Source: an uncultured Bacteroidales bacterium (lineage in GTDB: Bacteria > Bacteroidota > Bacteroidia > Bacteroidales > UBA932). From it: a stretch of 48,177 nt of DNA. Of the stretch, positions 19,157-25,868 are shown one piece after another; position 1 is the stretch's first letter, and every line of letters starts with the position of its first letter. A program made the position numbers and the translations under genes. The DNA lies in contig CAMKRY010000005.1 of NCBI GenBank assembly GCA_946415345.1, positions 1-48,177 on the forward strand, in the 5' to 3' direction. Below the pieces are notes generated by a model. That model searched no databases, was not told where the DNA came from, and worked only from the letters and a program-made list of their open reading frames with translations.

Positions 19157-20200
19157 TCAACTATTATCCGGAATTACCACCTCCGGGAAATGCTCGCGAG
19201 CTTTCTCCAAAGCAACGGCTTTGACCAGCTCGATGTCGTCGAGGTCGACGTAGTCGTCCAGGAGGTCCTCTTCACCAGACCAGCTTTGGACGGTGATTTG
19301 ATGATAGAGGGCGTCGTCTTCTGACAGTTCGTCAATTATGAGCGTCCAGCCCATGCCTTCGGCATCCAGGAACTCGAAGCACCATTCTCCCTCTGAAGCC
19401 CCCGGATACCATTCGTACATTGGCGGATCCTGTTCATTGTCCTCCCGCTCTTCGAACAAGGTCGTCGCCTTCCGGAAGTATCCCTTGTCCCCATTCCGTT
19501 CGACATTGATAACAAGCTCTCCATAGTTGTTCTCATAATAAGGGAAGCCTTTCGGCAGAATCATCTTATAATGATTGAGCACAATATCCAGGGGATGGAA
19601 GAGGATAATTTGGTCGCAGAGGTCCTCAGTTTCCGTGATGTACTGGATATCCCGGACCGTGGGCTGCCGGTGCTTCTTGAAGCCGTAATCAGATAGTTCT
19701 GAACAGACCACAATAACGATGCTCAAAGCATCTGCCAGAGACTTCAAGATACGAAGCACGCCATTCAGTTCTCTTTCACGGGAAGCGTCATCCAGCAGGC
19801 TGCCATCCACTGCCTGGACAGGCTCAATGATGACCATCTGGATGCCTTGCTGCTCAACCAGCCGGAATATCTGCTCAACGAGTCTTGCGATGGTAATGTT
19901 CGGCGTATCGTCGATATACACCGGATACACGGTCAGTTCTCGCGGAGCAACCTTGCCGTTCTTATAGGCCACGTCACCTACCTGCATTCTCATCAGCATC
20001 TCCGCTATCTTAGCACGGGTGCTCTGCAGCGCAAACAAGGCTACCGGTACTTTGTCTTTCGTTCCTTCCACAATGCAGTTTCCCAGCATATACTGCACCC
20101 GGCCGCCCCAGGAGCGCGATGCGACAAGAATCAGGTTACCGGGAGTCCAAGTCATCCCAAGAATCTCAGGACGATAATCAATCAAGTCTCTTCTATTCAT
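19157..20200 (-). CDS. DnaB helicase C-terminal-domain-like protein with degenerate catalytic motifs plus acidic C-terminal extension
   Basis: Start MNRRDLIDYRPEILGMTWTPGNLILVASRSWGGRVQYMLG; DnaB-like blocks VPVALFALQSTRAKIAEML, VYIDDTPNITIARL, GIQMVIIEPVQAVDG, RERELNGVLRILKSLADALSIVIVVCSELSD, ITETEDLCDQIILFHP. ORF-track start at 20488 is an overcall into the upstream gene. Confidence 0.8.
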   Translation of the reverse strand: MNRRDLIDYRPEILGMTWTPGNLILVASRSWGGRVQYMLGNCIVEGTKDKVPVALFALQSTRAKIAEMLMRMQVGDVAYKNGKVAPRELTVYPVYIDDTPNITIARLVEQIFRLVEQQGIQMVIIEPVQAVDGSLLDDASRERELNGVLRILKSLADALSIVIVVCSELSDYGFKKHRQPTVRDIQYITETEDLCDQIILFHPLDIVLNHYKMILPKGFPYYENNYGELVINVERNGDKGYFRKATTLFEEREDNEQDPPMYEWYPGASEGEWCFEFLDAEGMGWTLIIDELSEDDALYHQITVQSWSGEEDLLDDYVDLDDIELVKAVALEKAREHFPEVVIPDNS

Positions 20201-20202
20201 AG

Positions 20203-20523
20203 CTAAATGTCTTTGAATTTCGGGTTCATTTGCTTCACGGTCTCCAGAGCCTTCTCCATCAGAGCCGGATAATCTTCGTCGGTATAGTATCCGGTGATGA
20301 TCCCCGGGGTATGAACCTTCTCTTCCAGCAGGTCGACCGTATCTGGATGGTTCCACTGGAAGTTCCAATCCTCGTCGCAGTGGACCAGTTCTGCCGTCCA
20401 CGGATCTTGATGACGCCAGCGGAGATAGACGCACCAGTGGCCGCCTTCGCTGTCGATGAAGCAGTAATAGATCTGCGCCGGGCACCAATGCTCCAAGTCA
20501 ATATCCCATTTATTGAGTTCCAT
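20203..20523 (-). CDS. Hypothetical protein (106 aa)
   Basis: MELNKWDIDLEHWCPAQIYYCFIDSEGGHWCVYLRWRHQDPWTAELV..., tightly packed in the minus operon. Confidence 0.8.
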   Translation of the reverse strand: MELNKWDIDLEHWCPAQIYYCFIDSEGGHWCVYLRWRHQDPWTAELVHCDEDWNFQWNHPDTVDLLEEKVHTPGIITGYYTDEDYPALMEKALETVKQMNPKFKDI

Positions 20524-20845
20524 TATTGTTATTCAATTGATTAAAGTGCAAAACAGCCTCCTTGAAGGAGAAGAACTCAAGCTCTTCCGTATAGTCTTCA
20601 TAGAGGATATGACGATAAAAGTGGTCATCCCCTCGGTTGCCCATCATCTCGAATTTCAAATTGACTTTCCGGTCTTCGCCTAGTTGATATTCAAAGATGA
20701 GATCAAAAGAAAACATTTGAGGGTGGTCCTTGTATACGACCTTCACCACATGAATCTTTTCTACTTCTTCTTCAGTCAGTTCTGAGAACTCAGGTAAAGA
20801 GACTAGTAGAAGCTTCTCGTTTAAAGGGTATTTATTCATATTCAA
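20510..20845 (-). CDS. Hypothetical protein (111 aa)
   Basis: 14-bp overlap with downstream gene, same operon. Confidence 0.75.
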   Translation of the reverse strand: MNMNKYPLNEKLLLVSLPEFSELTEEEVEKIHVVKVVYKDHPQMFSFDLIFEYQLGEDRKVNLKFEMMGNRGDDHFYRHILYEDYTEELEFFSFKEAVLHFNQLNNNNGTQ

Positions 20846-20858
20846 TTAGGATATTTAG

Positions 20859-21311
20859 TTAATCACTCCATGTTATCATCTTCTCCGACAGCAGGCGCCA
20901 CAGGAGCATCCAGGCCTTGTCGAAGCGGAGCTGCTGCTCTTTGCAGATAAATCTCATACAGTGATGGTCTGGGCTGGGGATGCGGGAACGATTGCGAATA
21001 TTAACCTTGTAGGGAAACTTAAACCCGATCCCGATCCGCGCGTAGTCCACTTCCCCACCCTCTGCCAAGATGATATTGATGAGCCGGACGGCCAATTCCA
21101 TCTGCTTTCCATAATAGGGGCCGTTACGGATGTATGCCCGGTTCCGGAAATACCTGGCCATCGTGGTCAGCTTCGCTTTGAGTATAAAGAGCAGGTACTC
21201 ATAGTCCCAGTCTTCGTCAAAGGCGTTGATCCATTGCCGGCGGGCCCACTCACGGTGGTTCCTCAAATCCCGCACCCTGCGGGCATGACGATGTTTCTTC
21301 GTCCTTACCAT
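20859..21311 (-). CDS. Hypothetical basic protein (150 aa)
   Basis: MVRTKKHRHARRVRDLRNHREWARRQWINAFDEDWDYEYLLFILKAKL..., 3 bp from upstream gene. Confidence 0.75.
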   Translation of the reverse strand: MVRTKKHRHARRVRDLRNHREWARRQWINAFDEDWDYEYLLFILKAKLTTMARYFRNRAYIRNGPYYGKQMELAVRLINIILAEGGEVDYARIGIGFKFPYKVNIRNRSRIPSPDHHCMRFICKEQQLRFDKAWMLLWRLLSEKMITWSD

Positions 21312-21314
21312 AGC

Positions 21315-22103
21315 TTACTCTTCTCCATTTGGTTCAATGAACGAATACCGTTTCCCATCCCGGTCAGAAAGCAGCTGGTGGGTGATCCGGACCTCGCACC
21401 AGAAGTCATTCATACGGAGCAGGTCTGGAATCGAATAATTCTTGTGCGTGCAGAGGTCGTGGACGGCATGGCAGATGCAGATGTCTTTGAACTCCTCCCT
21501 TTTCAGACACCCTTCCGCCCAGCTCTGTCCATCATCCAGGAAGTTGTCTATTCCCAGCTCCTTGGGCGACATCCCGCGGTTGTGCATTATGCTGTAAGAT
21601 ACACCGCAGGAAGCGCATTCCGGGATGGCGGATTCCTCATAATAATCATACAGGATATCCATCATGGCAGGGAAGTTGGAGCCATAAGCATTGGGCCTGT
21701 TGTAGGGATCCTTCAGATCCTCGTCGGACCAATACAGGGAGCCATCCTCGTCGTTGTAGACAAAGCGCAGCGTACCCTCGACCATGATATCGTCGTCGAA
21801 CTCATGATCATAGCCGGTCTTGAGGAGAGCCTTATACAGCCGCAGGGTTTTGTCATGCATCTTCTGCGTCAGGTCGAGCAGGCGGTCGTTCACTTTCCTG
21901 AAAACCTCCAGTTCCTCGGGCGTGGCGCGGAACATCTCGTTGAGCAGCCGACAGCGCTCGCCAAGCAGCGTATCCAGTTGCTCCTTGGTTTGCTTATCGA
22001 GGTCCTGGATGCGAGCTCCGCAATAACGGTCTTCGACGTAGTGAACCATCGAGATGATTTTCTGTTCCAGACGATGAAGTTCTTTTACTTGTTTCTTGGT
22101 CAT
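21315..22103 (-). CDS. Hypothetical protein (262 aa), possible metal-binding cysteines
   Basis: MTKKQVKELHRLEQKI...PECASCGVSYSIMHNRG...DICICHAVHDLC; first gene of the operon, preceded by a TACCTTTG -7 box. Confidence 0.8.
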   Translation of the reverse strand: MTKKQVKELHRLEQKIISMVHYVEDRYCGARIQDLDKQTKEQLDTLLGERCRLLNEMFRATPEELEVFRKVNDRLLDLTQKMHDKTLRLYKALLKTGYDHEFDDDIMVEGTLRFVYNDEDGSLYWSDEDLKDPYNRPNAYGSNFPAMMDILYDYYEESAIPECASCGVSYSIMHNRGMSPKELGIDNFLDDGQSWAEGCLKREEFKDICICHAVHDLCTHKNYSIPDLLRMNDFWCEVRITHQLLSDRDGKRYSFIEPNGEE

Positions 22104-22122
22104 AGCGCATCTTTGTTTGCCG

Positions 22123-22130
22123 CAAAGGTA
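22123..22130 (-). promoter_or_regulatory. -7 box TACCTTTG for the minus-strand operon
   Basis: CAAAGGTA on plus, 20 nt upstream of the ATG at 22103. Confidence 0.7.
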
Positions 22131-22141
22131 AATGATCTCTT

Positions 22142-22156
22142 TGCCAAAATGTGGCA
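22142..22156. promoter_or_regulatory. Inverted-repeat operator A TGCCA-AAATG-TGGCA
   Basis: Perfect 5-bp half sites, 11 nt from the -7 box; same motif at 22722 and 22873. Confidence 0.8.
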
Positions 22157-22293
22157 GTTCATTAAAAGTGCAAAAAAAGCAACCATCCCATGAGATTCCC
22201 CCAATGGAATGGCTACAGAAACTAACAGGTAATTATACGAATCTAATTCTTCAAGAGAAATCAGATTTAGTACAAATTGCCAATTCTTGACTA

Positions 22294-22680
22294 TTAAGCT
22301 AACATAAAGTCTCCAGGTTCGATATCTGCAAGATGCTCCTGCACCTTTCGAAGAATAATTACATCATCGAATGTGTCACGGTTGTCAACGTAAGCCTGGA
22401 ATGCAAGGACTTCATCTGTGAATCTGTTAATTGTAAAGAAAAGACGAGCTCTCAGATCCTCAATACTTTGCTCTCCCATGAAGGGTATCTGCGTTTGATA
22501 AAGGTCCCAAGCGGCTTCGTTTACATCACAATGGTTGAATCCCAAAGCCATAATATCCGACATCCAAATGGACAGCAGGGCGAAATTACTACGGATATTG
22601 TCAACATGATCAGTCCCAGCCAGTCTTTTTTCAAGGCTGTTGAGGATGAGTTGTTTTACTTGTGGTTCTATCTCGTACAT
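22294..22680 (-). CDS. Hypothetical protein (128 aa)
   Basis: MYEIEPQVKQLILNSLEKRLAGTDHVDNIRSNFALLSIWMSDIMALGFNHCDVNEAAWDLYQ...; promoter with operator B upstream. Confidence 0.75.
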   Translation of the reverse strand: MYEIEPQVKQLILNSLEKRLAGTDHVDNIRSNFALLSIWMSDIMALGFNHCDVNEAAWDLYQTQIPFMGEQSIEDLRARLFFTINRFTDEVLAFQAYVDNRDTFDDVIILRKVQEHLADIEPGDFMLA

Positions 22681-22702
22681 ATGACACTAATGTTTTGTTG
22701 TG

Positions 22703-22710
22703 CAAATATC
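22703..22710 (-). promoter_or_regulatory. -7-like box GATATTTG for the 128-aa gene
   Basis: 7 of 8 matches to TAnnTTTG, 22 nt upstream of the ATG. Confidence 0.5.
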
Positions 22711-22721
22711 GATGGCGAAAC

Positions 22722-22736
22722 TGCCAAAGCTTGGCA
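22722..22736. promoter_or_regulatory. Inverted-repeat operator B TGCCA-AAGCT-TGGCA
   Basis: Same half sites, same 11-nt offset from the -7 box as A and C. Confidence 0.8.
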
Positions 22737-22872
22737 TCTGCTAAAGAGTTTTGTGGTTGCATCTTCTTCCAAAGGTAAGTTTTTTTTCTCGTACTTTAAC
22801 AGATCGACAGCCAAATAGTGTTTCTTTCTTGACACCGCTACAATTCATGAGAGAAGACAGAATTAATTTAGC

Positions 22873-22887
22873 TGCCACTTTTTGGCA
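22873..22887. promoter_or_regulatory. Inverted-repeat operator C TGCCA-CTTTT-TGGCA
   Basis: Same half sites, 11 nt upstream of TATCTTTG (22899..22906) of the WYL gene. Confidence 0.8.
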
Positions 22888-22898
22888 AATAATATCAC

Positions 22899-22906
22899 TA
22901 TCTTTG
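22899..22906 (+). promoter_or_regulatory. -7 box TATCTTTG for the WYL gene
   Basis: TAnnTTTG match 23 nt upstream of ATG 22930. Confidence 0.75.
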
Positions 22907-22929
22907 CAGTCGGAACAAAAGAACACGCT

Positions 22930-23844
22930 ATGGCAAAGAACTACTTCGACAGGTATGTATGGCTGATTGAGTTGATCAACCGCCGCGGACCTATATCTTT
23001 TAAGGATATCAGCTACCTTTGGTCTCGGAGCTCGGTCAACACCCTCCGGGAGAACTACCTCCCGGAAAGGACATTCCACAACCACAGGGAAGCCATCCTG
23101 GAAATATTCGGCATCGAAATCAAATGCGACCGCTCCGCCGGCTACTATATAGCCAAAGGAGCCGACGAGGAAGCCGACGATGTCCGCAAATGGCTGCTGC
23201 ACTCCCTGTCCCTGAGCAACCTGCTCAACGAGACGAAGGATATGCGGGACCGCATCCTCTTCGAGAAGATCCCTTCCTCGCAGCAGTGGCTTTCCGTCAT
23301 CGTCAATGCCATGCGGGAAAGCAAGGTCATCTCGATGACCTACCAGAGCTTCTGGAGGGACGAACCCGACACCTTCACGGCCAAGCCTTACTGCCTGAAA
23401 CTCTTTAAGCAGCGCTGGTACATGCTGGCCAAAAGCGAAGGCTATGAGGAGCCGCGAGTCTACGCCCTCGACGAGCGGATGATGGATGTAAAGACGACTG
23501 ACGAGAAATATAAACTGCCGACAAAATTCAATGCGCAGAAGTACTTCTCCGATTATTTCGGCATCATCGTCGGTACCGATTGGGAGCCTCAAGAGGTGAA
23601 GATCCGCGTGGTCAACGACCAAGTCAAGTACTTTGATACACTGCCGCTTCACGATTCCCAGATGAAGGTCCTGGAAGGATCTGACGAGGAATATACTGTC
23701 TATCGTTATCACATAGCTCCCACCTTTGATTTCAAGCAGGAACTGCTCAGCCGCGGGCCCGCCGTCGAGGTTCTTGCACCGGAGGGATTTCGGGACGAGA
23801 TCAAAGGAGACATCGCCGAGATGGCAAAGCAATATGGCCTATGA
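22930..23844 (+). CDS. WYL-domain transcriptional regulator
   Basis: MAKNYFDRYVWLIELINRRGPISFKDISYLWSRSSVNTLRENYLPERTFHNHREAILEIFGIEI (wHTH), then WYL-like region (VISMTYQSFW...KPYCLKLFKQRWYMLA...RVYALDERM). ATG at 22930 preferred because it lies downstream of the promoter. Confidence 0.88.
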   Translation: MAKNYFDRYVWLIELINRRGPISFKDISYLWSRSSVNTLRENYLPERTFHNHREAILEIFGIEIKCDRSAGYYIAKGADEEADDVRKWLLHSLSLSNLLNETKDMRDRILFEKIPSSQQWLSVIVNAMRESKVISMTYQSFWRDEPDTFTAKPYCLKLFKQRWYMLAKSEGYEEPRVYALDERMMDVKTTDEKYKLPTKFNAQKYFSDYFGIIVGTDWEPQEVKIRVVNDQVKYFDTLPLHDSQMKVLEGSDEEYTVYRYHIAPTFDFKQELLSRGPAVEVLAPEGFRDEIKGDIAEMAKQYGL

Positions 23845-24335
23845 AAGACTTCGCAGCCATAGACTTCGAGACCGCCAATGAGTGCCGTTGCAGCGTATGC
23901 AGCGTCGGCGTTGTAATCGTCAGGGACGGAAAGATCGTAGACTCATTCTATAGCCTGATCCATCCAGAACCGGACTACTATCAGTGGTTCTGCCAACAGG
24001 TTCACGGCCTGTCGGAAGAAGATACCGATGACGCGCCCGTATTCCCACAAGTATGGGAAAAGATCGCGCCGATGATTGAAGGGCTACCGCTTGTCGCCCA
24101 CAATAGCACCTTCGATGAAGGATGCCTGAAAGAAGTATTCAGAGCCTATCAGATGGACTATCCCGATTACGAGTTCTACGACACTCTGTCTGCTTCCAGG
24201 GAGTATTTCGGCTACGATCTGCCGAATCACCAGTTGCCGACAGTGGCTGCCGCATGTGGCTACGACTTGACGAATCACCATCATGCACTAGCCGATGCCG
24301 AAGCGTGTGCGCATATTGCACTTCGGCTTCTTTGA
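23841..24335 (+). CDS. DnaQ-like DEDDh 3'-5' exonuclease, copy 1
   Basis: 164 aa, FAAIDFETAN...LPLVAHNSTFDEGCL...HHHALADAEACAHIA; ATGA overlap with WYL gene. Confidence 0.93.
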   Translation: MKDFAAIDFETANECRCSVCSVGVVIVRDGKIVDSFYSLIHPEPDYYQWFCQQVHGLSEEDTDDAPVFPQVWEKIAPMIEGLPLVAHNSTFDEGCLKEVFRAYQMDYPDYEFYDTLSASREYFGYDLPNHQLPTVAAACGYDLTNHHHALADAEACAHIALRLL

Positions 24336-24420
24336 TTATACTCATGGATATTAGACATTCCTCTTAAGGGATGTGGCTACTCTCCTCTGAAACAGGGAGA
24401 GCGGCTACGGTTTTCCGGGG

Positions 24421-25020
24421 TTACTTGAAGCCAATCCGTTTTCTAGGCTCATTCTTTTTTGTTTCAATTCTTTCAGCCAGCTCTCCGATTGCCAGATAGA
24501 GGCTATCAATATCTTTACGCACATCTTCCGACAAATCGTTGACAGCCTCGAGGCTTTCTTCTTGTTCACGCTGCAGTAAGTCTACTCTTGCCCGTAGTTC
24601 CTTCAGTTCTGCGGAAAAGGAAGCCGTTGTCAGCAAGTACTCCCGGACTCGAACAAAAGCTCTCATGATAGCGATACTGACCTTAACTGCAATATCACTT
24701 TTCAATACCCCGGAAAGCATGGCAACTCCTTGCTCAGTAAAAGCGAATGGCGCGTATTTAGGATACTTCCCACGTGATTCTTCCATGGTCACAAATTGTG
24801 ACCTTATACTGATTATTAACGAGTTATACTCTTCTTGAGAAAGAGTAAACAGAAAATCGTCCGGGAATCGATCTATGTTTCTTCTAACCGCTTGCTTTAA
24901 TGCCTTTGTTTCAACTTGATACAACTTTGCAAGATCAAAATCCAGCATTACCTTCTTGCCCCTAATCTCATAAATCAGGTTCTGAATAGGAATCAATTCT
25001 TCATTCATACTCCTTGTCAT
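24421..25020 (-). CDS. ORF6N-domain protein
   Basis: 199 aa, LIYEIRGKKVMLDFDLAKLYQVETKALKQAVRRNIDRFPDDFLFTLSQEE...YAPFAFTEQGVAMLSGVL. Confidence 0.88.
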   Translation of the reverse strand: MTRSMNEELIPIQNLIYEIRGKKVMLDFDLAKLYQVETKALKQAVRRNIDRFPDDFLFTLSQEEYNSLIISIRSQFVTMEESRGKYPKYAPFAFTEQGVAMLSGVLKSDIAVKVSIAIMRAFVRVREYLLTTASFSAELKELRARVDLLQREQEESLEAVNDLSEDVRKDIDSLYLAIGELAERIETKKNEPRKRIGFK

Positions 25021-25176
25021 TTTCTTCTCGCAATAATACGCACAATTAAAACAACTGTCAATAAAGGAATGTTGCCGGACAAGCAGATTTTTATCTTTCT
25101 TAACAACTTTGTCTGTTTCTTATAGAAAACCCGCGCCAGCGGCAATTACTGGCGCAGCGGAAAGCGGCAGGCATAC

Positions 25177-25208
25177 AAAAAAGCAGGGCCCGACGGGTCC
25201 TGCTTTTT
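25177..25208 (-). terminator. Terminator downstream of ompH (palindromic, possibly bidirectional)
   Basis: aaaaagcaggg cccgacggg tcctgcttttt. Confidence 0.85.
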
Positions 25209-25227
25209 GTTTCGCTATGCAGAAGGA

Positions 25228-25791
25228 TTACTGCTGCTGAGCCTGGGCCTGGGCGGCGAGCTCGGCCTGGAGGGACTCGAGCGTGCGGTCGGCGGGGATG
25301 CCGAGGGCCTTGCGGGCGGCAGCGGTCAGATCGATGGCCGTGGCCTCATCGTAGTAGAGGGCGGAAGAAGCATCGAAGAGAACGGTCAGTCCCTGCTCCT
25401 TGGCGAGGGATTTGACAGTCTCCTGAGCCTTCTGATAGATCGGAGCCATCAGCTCGTTCTGCTTCTGCTGAAGCTCGGCGGAAACGGACTGCTCATATTC
25501 CTGGAGGCTCTGGGTGATGCGCTGGAGCTCGTTCTCCTTGCTTTCCTTGATGGCAGCCGTCCAAGTACTGCTCTTCTGCTGGTAAGCCTGGACCTTGGTC
25601 TGATACTCGGCGTACATGGCCTGGAAAGTCTCTTCGGCGTCCTTCTGGAGGGCGGTGAAGGTGGTGCGGGCCTGGTCGGCTTCCGGCATGAGCTGGACGA
25701 GCTCGGAGAAGTTGACGTATCCGATCTTTACCTGCGCGGAGGCGGCGATGGAAAGGAGTGCTGCTGCAGCGATAAGGATAATCTTTTTCAT
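25228..25791 (-). CDS. OmpH/Skp-family periplasmic chaperone
   Basis: 187 aa, signal peptide, VKIGYVNFSELVQLMPEADQ... Confidence 0.9.
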   Translation of the reverse strand: MKKIILIAAAALLSIAASAQVKIGYVNFSELVQLMPEADQARTTFTALQKDAEETFQAMYAEYQTKVQAYQQKSSTWTAAIKESKENELQRITQSLQEYEQSVSAELQQKQNELMAPIYQKAQETVKSLAKEQGLTVLFDASSALYYDEATAIDLTAAARKALGIPADRTLESLQAELAAQAQAQQQ

Positions 25792-25823
25792 AGTACTATG
25801 GTTTATTAATTATTATCGTTTTA

Positions 25824-25854
25824 AGATTTCTCGACTTCGCTCGAAATGACAATT
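25824..25854 (-). repeat. REP-like palindromic repeat, copy 2
   Basis: agatttctcgacttcgctcgaaatgacaatt, exact reverse complement of 7440..7470. Confidence 0.85.
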
Positions 25855-25868
25855 ATTGTGCCTAAGGA

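Noticed and set aside
19157-20488. 443-aa call for the DnaB-like gene
   Set aside because: The N-terminal 96 residues are an out-of-frame reading of the 106-aa gene; MNRRDLIDY at 20200 is the sensible start
20961-22193. 410-aa plus-strand ORF opposite the hypothetical operon
   Set aside because: The minus-strand genes are tightly packed with a promoter and operator. The plus ORF has no start context and runs through the operator/-7 region
22333-22818. 161-aa plus-strand ORF spanning the 128-aa gene and operator B
   Set aside because: Antisense to the 128-aa gene and crosses its promoter/operator
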